NCBI RefSeq assembly: GCF_014764405.1
Contig: NZ_CP061725.1
Location: forward strand, 6,324,001 to 6,388,000
Source: Micromonospora craniellae
GTDB taxonomy: Bacteria; Actinomycetota; Actinomycetes; Mycobacteriales; Micromonosporaceae
Direction of reading: 5' to 3'
Length of the DNA: 64,000 bases
Below, piece after piece: positions 1 to 7,925 of the stretch. Both the position numbers and the translations under genes were made by a program. Position 1 is the first letter of the stretch; each line of letters starts with the position of its first letter. The notes below the pieces were generated by a model, which saw nothing but the letters and a program-made list of their open reading frames with translations, was not told where the DNA came from and did no database searches.

Positions 1-578
1 AGGGCGATGGGCCAGCCGTCGCCGTCGGGGCCGGGGCCTCGGCAGGCGACGTCTCCCCCGATGCTGGCGGCCGAGTTGGGGCCGAGCCAGGTGATGACGT
101 CGTCGGCCCAGCGTCCTTTGGCGAGGGCGGCGACGTCGACGTGGTGGCCGGGGGCGAGTCGGGCGGCGCGGGGGCGTAGGTGCAGCACGGTGTGCAGCGG
201 TGGTACGGGGGCGGGTGGCGCCGGTGGCGGGGTGTGTGGGGCGCCGGTGGCCCAGGAGTGGGTGTAGCCGGCGGTGTGTAGGCGGGGTAGGACGGCCGCG
301 TTGACCAGGTCGGTGCTGGCGGCGGCGACGTCGAGGGCGTGGCGGAGCATGGCGTGCAGGTCGTCGGAGATGTGGTGCCAGGTGCCGGCGGCGGCGTTGA
401 GGCGGGACAGTTCGCTGTCGGGGCGGAACCGGGAGAAGCGGCGGTCCAGGTCCCGTAGTCGGTGTTCCACGTCGGTGAACGGCAGGGCCGGTGGTCCGTG
501 GCTGGCGAGGGTCACCTCGCAGGTGAACACCGCGCAGGTGTGGCGGTGCAGGTGGGGTGTGGTGGTCGTGATGGTCAT
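1..578 (-). CDS. ApbE-family FAD:protein FMN transferase (3' end outside window)
   Basis: The protein transfers FMN from FAD onto a Thr/Ser of target flavoproteins. The first ~190 residues are present. They include the family motif SRFRPDSELSRLN (about residues 48-60), VNAAVLPRL (about 93), the VDVAALAKGRWADD block (about 148) and the glycine motif ASIGGDVACRG. The stop codon lies beyond base 1. The ATG at 576-578 is preceded by GAAGGGAG at good spacing. There is no Sec or lipoprotein signal, so it is probably cytoplasmic, unlike Gram-negative lipoprotein ApbE. An AT-rich dyad 34 bp upstream is a likely operator. The family call is secure; the target flavoprotein is unknown. Confidence 0.85.
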   Translation of the reverse strand, partial: MTITTTTPHLHRHTCAVFTCEVTLASHGPPALPFTDVEHRLRDLDRRFSRFRPDSELSRLNAAAGTWHHISDDLHAMLRHALDVAAASTDLVNAAVLPRLHTAGYTHSWATGAPHTPPPAPPAPVPPLHTVLHLRPRAARLAPGHHVDVAALAKGRWADDVITWLGPNSAASIGGDVACRGPGPDGDGWPIA

Positions 579-611
579 GTGGGTGCTCCCTTCACCACCA
601 GGAATAACATG

Positions 612-632
612 CTAAACATAATCATGTTTTAG
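612..632. promoter_or_regulatory. AT-rich dyad operator upstream of apbE
   Basis: CTAAACAT, 4 nt, then ATGTTTTAG form a near-perfect inverted repeat (one extra T) in an AT-rich island within GC-rich DNA. It lies 34 bp before the ApbE start codon, where a repressor or activator would bind. The cognate regulator is not visible. Confidence 0.5.
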
Positions 633-644
633 TGGCAAGGGTGC

Positions 645-685
645 GGACCGGCCCCGGGACGCCGGGGTGCCACCGGGGCCGGTCC
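645..685 (-). terminator. Intrinsic terminator of the CaiB-CitE operon
   Basis: Arms GGACCGGCCCCGG (645-657) and CCGGGGCCGGTCC (673-685) are perfectly complementary (13 bp, 15-nt loop). They lie just past the stop of the CitE-like gene, and a short T-run equivalent is absent, as is common in high-GC actinomycetes. Confidence 0.7.
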
Positions 686-701
686 AGGGGTTCCGGGGCG
701 G

Positions 702-1577
702 TTAGCCGCCTACGGCGGCCCGGTCGAGGATCTCCCGGGCGCTGCGCGCGACCGCCGCGTCGATGAACCGGCCGTCGGCGGTGACCGTCACGCCGGAGCC
801 GTCACGTTCGGCGTCGGCCAGCCGGTCGACGACGTCGCGGGCGGCGGCCACCTCCTCGTCGGTCGGCGAGAACACCCGGTTGACCACCGGCACCTGGGCG
901 GGATGGATGGCGGTGCGGCCCCGGAAACCCTGTCGCAGCAGCAGCCGGCTGGTCTGTTCGAGGCGGTCCGGGTCGCGTAGGACCGTCTCGGTGGGGCCGA
1001 CCGGCGGGGCGAGGCCGGCGGCGGCGCCGGCCAGCACCACGCGGGACCGCATCGGCCACAGCTCGGCCCTGTCCGGGCCTGGTTGCAGGCGCAGTTCGGC
1101 GGCCAGGTCCGCCTCGCCGAGTCCGAGCCGGACCACCCGGCGGGCGGCGGCCACCGCGTCCGCCCGCCACACTCCCCCAGCGGTCTCCAGCAGGGCGAAC
1201 ACCACCAGCGAGCCGGCCGGCAGGCGGTGGGTGTGTTCGGCGTCGCCGAGCAGCCGGTCCACCTCGGCCAGCAGGTCGACGTCGGCCTTGGGCACCACCA
1301 CGCCGGTCAGGTGCGCGCCGGCCACCGCGGCGATGTCGTCGGCCGGCGTGTCGGCGTTGACGCGTACCCACCACTGGGGGCCGGCGGGCGCGTCGGCGAG
1401 GAACGTCCCGACGGTTTCCCGGGCGGCGGGTTTGTGTGCCGGCACGACCGCGTCCTCCAGGTCGAGGATGCAGGCGTCGGCGCCGCGGGTCGCGGCCCGG
1501 GCCAGCTTGTCCGGCTGGTCCCCCGGCACGTACAGGTAGCTGCGGGCGATGGCCGGGGACGTGCCGACGGCGGTCAC
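702..1577 (-). CDS. HpcH/HpaI aldolase / CitE-like CoA-ester lyase
   Basis: This is a 291-residue TIM-barrel lyase of the CitE/malyl-CoA/citramalyl-CoA lyase group. Such enzymes cleave 3-hydroxyacyl-CoA esters to acetyl-CoA plus a 2-oxo acid. Visible motifs are SYLYVPGDQPDKLARA near the N-terminus, ILDLEDAV (Mg/CoA site), VVVPKADV, the metal-binding Glu in LLETAGGV, the Asp in LGLGEADLAAEL, and GFRGRTAIHPAQV near the C-terminus. The GTG start overlaps the stop of the upstream amidohydrolase (GTGA), so the two are translationally coupled. It is the last gene of a five-gene operon that includes a CoA-transferase, which could supply its CoA substrate. The exact substrate is not deducible. Confidence 0.85.
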   Translation of the reverse strand: MTAVGTSPAIARSYLYVPGDQPDKLARAATRGADACILDLEDAVVPAHKPAARETVGTFLADAPAGPQWWVRVNADTPADDIAAVAGAHLTGVVVPKADVDLLAEVDRLLGDAEHTHRLPAGSLVVFALLETAGGVWRADAVAAARRVVRLGLGEADLAAELRLQPGPDRAELWPMRSRVVLAGAAAGLAPPVGPTETVLRDPDRLEQTSRLLLRQGFRGRTAIHPAQVPVVNRVFSPTDEEVAAARDVVDRLADAERDGSGVTVTADGRFIDAAVARSAREILDRAAVGG

Positions 1578-3040
1578 GGGCGGGTCGGGCGGGACAGGTA
1601 TCGGCCGCGTGGCTGCCCGACCACGGTGCCGTCGCGCAGGATCTGCTCGCCGCGCAGGAACGTGTCGGTGACGCGGGCGGTCAGTTCCATGCCCTCGAAC
1701 GGCGTGTAGTCCTGCGCCGACAGCGACTCGTCGGCGCGTACCGTCCAGGTGTGGTCGGCGTCGACCAGGCAGAGGTCGGCGTCCAGGCCCTCGGCGATGG
1801 CGCCCTTGCTGGCCAGGCCGAAGCGGCGGGCCGGCGCCCACGAGGTCAGCTCGGCGACGCGGGCGTAGGACAGGCCGCGTTTGGTGCCCTCGCTGATCAG
1901 GCCGGGCAGCAGGTACTCGGCGCCGCCGAAACCGGACTTGGCGACGAAGATGTCGTCGTCGGGCTCACCGAACTTGACCTCGGCGCGGCAGCAGGCGTGG
2001 TCGCTGACGACCCAGTCGAGCTGGCCGTCGAGCAGGTGCGCCCAGAGCGCCTCGACGTCCTCGCGGGGACGCAGCGGCGGGTTGACCTTGCCGCCGAGGC
2101 CGTACGCGGTGTCGATGTCGGCCAGCAGGTGCCCGATGGTCACCTCGCGGCGGAAGTCGACGTGCGGGAACGCCTGCGCCATGCGGATCGCCGCGTCGAC
2201 GGCCTTGGCCGAGGACAGGTGCAGCAGGTTGATGGTGGGCAGGCCGGTCTCGTGGGCGAGGTAGGCGGCGATGCTGACCGCCAGGCCCTCGGAGTGCGGC
2301 GGCCGGGAGGCGCTGTACGCGGCCAGGCCGGTCAGCGTGCCCTCCTGCTCGACCATCCGGGTGTACGCCGACATGATCTCCGCGGTCTCGCAGTGCAGCG
2401 ACAGCGAGATCTCGTCGGCCAGTTCGGGGAACCGTTCACGGGCGGCCTGCACGCCGCGCATGACGAACTCGAAGTGCGCGTAGTCGTAGCGGGCGTCGGG
2501 CGGGATCATCAGGAACGAGCTCTGGTCGGCGGAGCGCCCGTGCAGGCCGTGACCGCCGTAGAACATGAAGATCTTGAACGAGGTGACCCCGTGGTCGCGG
2601 ACCAGGTCGGGGATCTCGTCGATGTGCTCGGCGGTCATCGGCGCCACGTGGAAGGCGTAGTCGACGAAGGAGCGGTGGTCGGTGGTGGCGCGGACCTCGG
2701 GGAAGAACTCGCCGTACGGTCCGCCCCGGTTGAGGTAGTACTGGCCGGTGCGGATGTAGTTGATGGCGGAGGTGACACCGCCCTGCGCGCAGGCGCGGCT
2801 CTCGGTGCCGGTGTCCTGCGCCAGCGGGTGGTAGATGCCCCAGTGCTGGTGGGCGTCGACGACGCCGGGGAAGGCGAGCTTGCCGCCGCCGTCGACGACG
2901 GTGGTCGCCTCGGCGGCGTCGATGCTCGGGGCGAGACGGGCCACCCGGCCGTCGCGTACGCCGATGTCCAGCGCCGCCGGCTCCGCCTGGTCGTGTCGCA
3001 CCACGCGGACGTTGCGCACTACGAGATCGAAGGGTTGCAT
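1574..3040 (-). CDS. Dihydropyrimidinase/hydantoinase-type amidohydrolase
   Basis: This 488-aa binuclear-zinc hydrolase of the dihydropyrimidinase/allantoinase/dihydroorotase superfamily opens cyclic amides such as dihydropyrimidines, hydantoins or lactams. All metal ligands are in place: H64 and H66 (DAHQHWG), probable carboxylated K156 (SFKIFMFYGG), H216 (SLHCE), H274 (LLHLSS) and D347 (VVSDHACC). The length is typical. It lies 42 bp downstream of the PrpD-like gene and overlaps the CitE-like gene by 4 bp. In context it probably opens a ring in the substrate of the IclR regulon. The identity of that ring is unknown. Confidence 0.85.
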   Translation of the reverse strand: MQPFDLVVRNVRVVRHDQAEPAALDIGVRDGRVARLAPSIDAAEATTVVDGGGKLAFPGVVDAHQHWGIYHPLAQDTGTESRACAQGGVTSAINYIRTGQYYLNRGGPYGEFFPEVRATTDHRSFVDYAFHVAPMTAEHIDEIPDLVRDHGVTSFKIFMFYGGHGLHGRSADQSSFLMIPPDARYDYAHFEFVMRGVQAARERFPELADEISLSLHCETAEIMSAYTRMVEQEGTLTGLAAYSASRPPHSEGLAVSIAAYLAHETGLPTINLLHLSSAKAVDAAIRMAQAFPHVDFRREVTIGHLLADIDTAYGLGGKVNPPLRPREDVEALWAHLLDGQLDWVVSDHACCRAEVKFGEPDDDIFVAKSGFGGAEYLLPGLISEGTKRGLSYARVAELTSWAPARRFGLASKGAIAEGLDADLCLVDADHTWTVRADESLSAQDYTPFEGMELTARVTDTFLRGEQILRDGTVVGQPRGRYLSRPTRP

Positions 3041-3082
3041 GATGTGCTCCTGAAGGTCGGCGGGCGACGGGTCGCGGGCGGG

Positions 3083-4507
3083 TCAGTCGGTGGCGGTGCG
3101 CAGCCGGGTCAGCGGGCGCAGCAGGTCGGCCACGTCGGTGACGTCGGCGAGAGCGCCGACGGCGGCCACCACCTTCTCGGCGGTGTCCGGGTCGAGGCGA
3201 CCGGCGACGTTGTCGCGGAACTTCATCGCCAGTTCCCCGTCGGACAGCGGTCGTTGCGGGCCACCGCGGTTGGTCAGCACCTCCTCGCGCCAGGTCCGGC
3301 CGTCGTCGGTGCGGACCGTCACGACGGCCGGGAACTGGTAGGGGAAGATCCTGCTGCACTCGTCGTCGGCGACCACGTCGACGCGGGCCATCAGCGCCCG
3401 GCGGGCCGGGTCGCGGGCCAGCTCGTCGGTGAAGTCGCCCAGCCCGAGGCCCAGGCCGCCGCCGCCGAGCAGGCCCGCGACCACCGCGTACGGGCCACTG
3501 AACTGGGCCTGGTAGCCGGTGTCCGGGGCGCGTTTGGTGTCGATGGGCTGCCCGATGGTGCGGATCACCGCGGCGGGTACCCGCAGTTCGATGTGGTCGA
3601 TCCGGTCGACCGGTACACCCTGGGCGCGCAGGGCCAGGCCGGCGTCGATGGCGGCGTGGGTGAAGTGGTTGGCCGGGTACGGCTTGAAGAAGATGTCCGG
3701 TACCGCCCAGCGTTCGCCGATTCCGTCGGTGACCTGGTCGTGGTCGGCCTCGCCGCGCAGGAAGGCGGTGAAGAACCCGAACCGGCCCTCCAGCACGGTG
3801 GGTGGTCCGGTGAAGCCGCGTCGGACCAGGTCGGCGGCGGTGACGGCGCTGTGCGCGGCCCAGCCGCAGTGCAGCCGTTTGACGGTGCCGCCGGTGCGGT
3901 TGGCCTCGATCACCCCGGCGGCCATCGAGGCGGTCACGCCGAGGACGTCCAGCAGGCCGTCCTCGTCCAGGCCGACCAGCATGCCGGCGGCCACGGCGGC
4001 GCCCATCGCCCCGCAGATGGAGGTGGCGTGCTGGCCGTGTTCGAAGAACACCGAGTTGTTCAGCGTCGGGTCGTAGCCGGCCATGCCGATCCGGACGGTG
4101 ACCTCGATGCCGACCGCGACGGCGGTGGTGAGGGCGGCGCCGTCGGCGCCGGCGGCCTGCGCGGCGGCCAGGGCCGCCGGCACCACGGCGGCGCTGGGGT
4201 GCAGCACCGACGGCAGGTGGGTGTCGTCGTAGTCCAGCGAGTGGGCCAGGACGCCGTTGCCGAACGCGGCCTGCGCGGCGGGTACCGCGTCGGGCAGGCC
4301 GACGACGTACGCCTGGGCGCGTCCGCCCTGCTCGGCGACGTGTTCGAGGGCGGCGTGGCTGGTCGGCAGCCGGTGCGCGGCGACGCACAGGCCGAGGATG
4401 TCCAGGACCCGCTGGCGCACGCTGGTGGCGACCGGGTCGGGCAGCCCCGTGGTGCGGGTGCGGGCGGCGAACGCGGCGAGCTGCCGGGCGAGGGTCTGCT
4501 CAGGCAT
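3083..4507 (-). CDS. MmgE/PrpD family protein
   Basis: The protein is 474 aa and full length for the family, which includes 2-methylcitrate dehydratase, cis-aconitate decarboxylase and iminodisuccinate epimerase. Typical segments are ALEHVAEQGG, the LAHSLDYDDTH motif (about residues 88-98), HPSAAVVPAALA, EVTVRIG, and the KPYPANHFTH block (about 275). The ATG overlaps the stop of the upstream cyclase gene by 8 bp. Members act on di- or tricarboxylic acids without cofactor, which suits a pathway ending in C4/C5 dicarboxylates. The reaction cannot be fixed from sequence alone. Confidence 0.85.
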   Translation of the reverse strand: MPEQTLARQLAAFAARTRTTGLPDPVATSVRQRVLDILGLCVAAHRLPTSHAALEHVAEQGGRAQAYVVGLPDAVPAAQAAFGNGVLAHSLDYDDTHLPSVLHPSAAVVPAALAAAQAAGADGAALTTAVAVGIEVTVRIGMAGYDPTLNNSVFFEHGQHATSICGAMGAAVAAGMLVGLDEDGLLDVLGVTASMAAGVIEANRTGGTVKRLHCGWAAHSAVTAADLVRRGFTGPPTVLEGRFGFFTAFLRGEADHDQVTDGIGERWAVPDIFFKPYPANHFTHAAIDAGLALRAQGVPVDRIDHIELRVPAAVIRTIGQPIDTKRAPDTGYQAQFSGPYAVVAGLLGGGGLGLGLGDFTDELARDPARRALMARVDVVADDECSRIFPYQFPAVVTVRTDDGRTWREEVLTNRGGPQRPLSDGELAMKFRDNVAGRLDPDTAEKVVAAVGALADVTDVADLLRPLTRLRTATD

Positions 4508-5360
4508 CGACGACCACCGCCAGCGGACGCACCGGCGAGCCGGTGGCTCCGAAGATGGCCAGCGGCGAGAGCACGAACAGGAACTCGTGCACCCCGGCGG
4601 CGGCCAGTTCCTCCAGCGCCATCGTCTCGATGATGTAGACGCCGCGTTCGACCAGCAGGACCCGGTGTGCCGGCAGGACGCTGTGTCCGGCGCCGGGGCG
4701 CAGGCACTCGAAGGCGATGGTGTCCGCGCCGGCGGCGTGTACGCCCTGGTCGGCCAGCCAGGTGGCGCCGGCCTCGCCGACGCCGGGTACGCCGCTGTCG
4801 TGACCGACGAAGCGGGTGCGGTCGGCGTCGCCGAACAGCCGTCCCCAGCCGCTGCGGATGAGCACCACGTCGCCGGGGCGTACCTGGGTGCCCTGCCGCT
4901 CGGCGGTGCGGGTCAGGTCCTGCGGGGTGATCTCGTAGCCGGGTACGCAGCCGTCGGGGGTGCCCAGCGCGGCCGGCACGTCGAGCAGCACACCACGGCG
5001 CACCATCGGGGCGATGGTGTGTGCGCCCAGCTCGGCGAAGCGTCCGCCGCGTCCGGCGTCGGCGGCGTCGGAGCCGTCGAACAGCCGGCCGTCCTGGGAC
5101 ACGTGGGAGAAGGCGTCGATGTGGGTGCCGACGTGGGTGCCCATGGTGATGATGTCGTTGGCGGCGGAACCGCCGTCGACACGGACCGCGTCGCCGTGCC
5201 GGCGCGGCAGGGCGTGCCAGAACGGCGGGTGGTTCGGCGACTGGGGCATGCCGATGCTCAGGCGGCGACCCAGGTCGTACACCCGGGTTCCGGCGGACAC
5301 GGCGGCCAGCAGCGTCTGCGTCCCGCTCGCCGGGCTGGTGGTGGTGCTCATGGTGGTCAC
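4500..5360 (-). CDS. Cyclase-family (KynB-like) metal hydrolase
   Basis: This is a 286-aa member of the putative cyclase/kynurenine formamidase family. These enzymes hydrolyse amides or lactones with a bound divalent metal. The diagnostic HxGTHxDxxxH motif is intact at about residues 76-86 (THVGTHIDAFSH). The GTG at 5358-5360 has AAGGTAAGGA at ideal spacing; an ATG at 5349-5351 in frame is the alternative. It follows the CaiB-like gene by 29 bp and overlaps the PrpD-like gene. It may open a ring or remove a formyl group in the same pathway as the neighbouring dihydropyrimidinase-like enzyme. Confidence 0.85.
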   Translation of the reverse strand: MTTMSTTTSPASGTQTLLAAVSAGTRVYDLGRRLSIGMPQSPNHPPFWHALPRRHGDAVRVDGGSAANDIITMGTHVGTHIDAFSHVSQDGRLFDGSDAADAGRGGRFAELGAHTIAPMVRRGVLLDVPAALGTPDGCVPGYEITPQDLTRTAERQGTQVRPGDVVLIRSGWGRLFGDADRTRFVGHDSGVPGVGEAGATWLADQGVHAAGADTIAFECLRPGAGHSVLPAHRVLLVERGVYIIETMALEELAAAGVHEFLFVLSPLAIFGATGSPVRPLAVVVDA

Positions 5361-5389
5361 GGCATTCCTTACCTTCGTGGTGGCGGCCG

Positions 5390-6601
5390 TCAGGCCACGA
5401 TCTCCCGGTCGCGCAGGTCGGCGACGGTGTCGGGGGTGCAGCCGAGTTCGTTGACGAGGAGATCGTCGGTGTCGGCGCCGAGGGCCCGGCCGGTGAAGCG
5501 GATCCGGCCGGGGGTCTCGGACATCCGCCACAGGACGTTGTGCATCAGGACCTGACCGAAGTCGGGGTCGGGGACGTCGACGAGCATCTCGGCGGCGCGG
5601 ACGTGGTCGTCGGTGACGATGTCGCGGGCGTCGTAGACGGGCGCGACGGCGGCGCCGGCCTCGTCGAAGGCCCGCATCACCTCGTCACGGGTGCGTTCGG
5701 CGATCCACCCGCCGACGTAGGAGTCGAGCAGGTCGGCGTGTTCGGCGCGCTGCCGTCCGGAGGCGAACCACGGTTCGTCGACGACCTCGGGGTGCCCGAC
5801 GAGGTGCAGCACCCGTTCGGCGATGGACTGGGCGCTGGTGGAGATCGCCACCCAGGAGCCGTCGCGGGTGCGGTAGGTGTTGCGGGGCGCGTTGTTGGTG
5901 GAGCGGTTGCCGTGGCGCTGCCCGATCAGGCCGAGCTGGTCGTAGACGGTGGGCCCGGGACCGACCGCCATCATGATCGGTTCGAGCAGGCTCAGGTCGA
6001 CGACCTGGCCCTTGCCGCCGTTCTGCTGGCGGGCCCAGAGCGCGACCATGGTCGCCGAGGAGGCGGCGATGCCGCAGATGCTGTCGGCCAGGCCGAACGC
6101 CGGCAGCGTCGGCGGGCCGTTCTCGTCGCCGGTGAGGTGGGCGAAGCCGCTCATCGCCTCGGCGAGGGTGCCGAAGCCGGGTCGGTGCGCGTAGGGGCCG
6201 CGTTGGCCGAAGCCGGAGATGCGGACGACGACGAGCGCCGGGTTGATCTCCAGGAGTGTGTCGGGGCCGATCCCCCACCGTTCCAGGGTGCCGGGGCGGA
6301 AGTTCTCCACCAGCACGTCGGCGGTGGCGGCCAGGCGACGCAGCAGGTCGGCGCCCTCCGGTGTGGACAGCTTGAGGCCGAGCGTGCGCTTGTTGCGGGA
6401 GATCTCCTTCCACCACAGCGGCACGCCGTCCTTGGCGTGGCCGTGTCCGCGCATGCTGTCCCCGGCGACGGGGTGTTCGACCTTGATGACGTCGGCGCCG
6501 TAGTCGCCGAGGATCTGGCAGCACAGCGGTCCGGCCAGGATCGTCGAGGCGTCGATGACGCGCAGGCCGGTCAGCGGTCCGTCATGCACTGGAGTCCCCA
6601 T
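5390..6601 (-). CDS. CaiB/BaiF family (class III) CoA-transferase
   Basis: The protein is 403 aa, a usual length, and the family moves CoA between carboxylic acids. It shows the N-terminal block LRVIDASTILAGP, LGDYGADVIKVEHP, ISRNKRTLGLKL (about residues 67-78), VENFRPGTLERWG and GKGQVVDLSLLEP. Formyl-CoA transferase uses an Asp after the Tyr/Phe of its PGY/F-D motif. Here the aligned motif reads PGFGTLAEAMSG, with Gly144 in that position, a variant seen in some actinobacterial members. It is the first gene of the five-gene operon, with a regulon-type operator just upstream. The pair with the downstream CitE-like lyase suggests activation of a hydroxy-dicarboxylate, as in itaconate or mesaconate routes (inference). 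Confidence 0.88.
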   Translation of the reverse strand: MGTPVHDGPLTGLRVIDASTILAGPLCCQILGDYGADVIKVEHPVAGDSMRGHGHAKDGVPLWWKEISRNKRTLGLKLSTPEGADLLRRLAATADVLVENFRPGTLERWGIGPDTLLEINPALVVVRISGFGQRGPYAHRPGFGTLAEAMSGFAHLTGDENGPPTLPAFGLADSICGIAASSATMVALWARQQNGGKGQVVDLSLLEPIMMAVGPGPTVYDQLGLIGQRHGNRSTNNAPRNTYRTRDGSWVAISTSAQSIAERVLHLVGHPEVVDEPWFASGRQRAEHADLLDSYVGGWIAERTRDEVMRAFDEAGAAVAPVYDARDIVTDDHVRAAEMLVDVPDPDFGQVLMHNVLWRMSETPGRIRFTGRALGADTDDLLVNELGCTPDTVADLRDREIVA

Positions 6602-6607
6602 TCATAT

Positions 6608-6645
6608 CGTTCGTATCAAGCGAACGGCGTTTCGCTCAGCAGAAT
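6608..6645 (-). promoter_or_regulatory. IclR-type operator, copy A (CaiB operon)
   Basis: Read on the minus strand this is ATTCT, 9 nt, AACGCCGTTC, 9 nt, GAACG. It matches copies B and C in spacing and in the CGCCGTTC core. It ends 6 bp before the ATG of the CaiB-like gene. The pattern of two half-sites as a palindrome plus one direct repeat resembles PcaU/PobR-type IclR operators. Confidence 0.7.
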
Positions 6646-6680
6646 AGTTTGTGGTCGGGTGTGGGGTCAACGCACGGCCC

Positions 6681-7925
6681 TCACCCCCCGGCGGCACGCA
6701 GGGCCCGCCGGCCACGCAGCACCACCGCGGCGGCGAGGGCGGCCACCACCGCCACGACCGCGCCGGTGCGCGCGGAGAAGGCGTCGCCCAGCCAGCCGTG
6801 CAGGATCGCCGCCGCCGGCCGGATGCCCAGGAAACACATCGACCACAGCGCCATCACCCGGCCCCGCACCCCGTCGGCCAGGCCGTGCTGCATGGTGGCG
6901 TTGACGTCGCTGACCGCCAGCAGGTAACCGGCGCCGCCCACGGCGATGCCCACCGTGGCCACCACCGGCCCCGGACTGACCGCCAGCACCGCCATCCCGA
7001 CGCCGAGGGCGGCCACCCCGACCGCGCCGGTGCGGCCACTGCCCATCACTCGCCGCAGCCGGCCCACCCAGCCGGCGATCAGCGCCGAACCGAGCCCGAA
7101 ACAGGTGATGAAGATGCCGACCAGCAGCTCGCCGCCGCCGAAGCCCTCGGCGAACAGCGGCGACAACGTGTTGATCGGCTCCATCGCCAACCCGATCAGC
7201 GCCACCGCGATCAGGCAACGCACCAGCTCCGGCCGGTGGCGTACGTAGGCGACGCCGTCGAACACCCCGAGCCGGCGTGTGCCGGTCCCGGGCTGCGCCC
7301 GGGGCAGCCGTACGCCGGCCAGCGCCAGCGCGAACACCAGGAAGCTGGCGGCGTTGACGGCGAACGCGGCACCGGCGCCGGCCAGCGCGTACGTGGCCGC
7401 CCCGGCCACCGGGCCGATCGCCCGGGACAGGTTGAAGGTCAGCGAGTGCAGCGCGATGGCCTGGGGGACGTCGGCGCGTCCGACGATGTTGGGCACCAGC
7501 GCCTGGGCCGCCGGCCCGGTGACCGCCTGCCCCACACCGGACAGTCCCACGAACGTCAGCAGCAGCGGGGCGTTGAGGGTGTCCAGGAACGCCAGGACCG
7601 CCAGCACCGCGGCGGCCGTCCCGCCCAGCGTCTGCCCGACGATGATCAGCAGCCGCCGGTCGACCCGGTCGGCCACCGCCCCGATGACCGGGGCGAGGAC
7701 CAACTGCATCGCGAACTGCAACGCGGTGACCAGCCCCACCATGAAGGCGGAGCGGGTCAACGCGAAGATGGTCAGGATCGCCGCGACGTTCTGGAACCAG
7801 GTGCCGGTGTTGGACGCCAGCGACCCGAAGAAGTACGGGCCGAAGCGGCGGTCCCGCAGCAACGCGAGCCCGCCGCGACCCACCTCCTCGGCCGACGGGT
7901 CGGGCGGGCGGTCAGCCTGCCGCAC
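6681..7925 (-). CDS. MFS transporter (MFS_3/EntS-like)
   Basis: This is a ~414-aa membrane protein with about 12 hydrophobic segments. The MFS motif GAVADRVDRRLL is present (about residues 75-86), and there is a second-half repeat after the central loop RRLGVFDGVAYVRHRPELVR. The likely GTG start at 7923-7925 overlaps the end of the aldehyde dehydrogenase gene by 14 bp; a later GTG (VGRGG) is possible. It is the last gene of the importer/ThDP enzyme operon, so it may export a product or import a related substrate. It resembles the multidrug/enterobactin-exporter branch more than sugar transporters. Confidence 0.8.
   Translation of the reverse strand: MRQADRPPDPSAEEVGRGGLALLRDRRFGPYFFGSLASNTGTWFQNVAAILTIFALTRSAFMVGLVTALQFAMQLVLAPVIGAVADRVDRRLLIIVGQTLGGTAAAVLAVLAFLDTLNAPLLLTFVGLSGVGQAVTGPAAQALVPNIVGRADVPQAIALHSLTFNLSRAIGPVAGAATYALAGAGAAFAVNAASFLVFALALAGVRLPRAQPGTGTRRLGVFDGVAYVRHRPELVRCLIAVALIGLAMEPINTLSPLFAEGFGGGELLVGIFITCFGLGSALIAGWVGRLRRVMGSGRTGAVGVAALGVGMAVLAVSPGPVVATVGIAVGGAGYLLAVSDVNATMQHGLADGVRGRVMALWSMCFLGIRPAAAILHGWLGDAFSARTGAVVAVVAALAAAVVLRGRRALRAAGG

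Noticed and set aside
1436..4633. Very long plus-strand open frame (~1065 codons)
   Set aside because: It runs antisense through the CitE, amidohydrolase and PrpD genes; it is a high-GC shadow with no domain or start signal.
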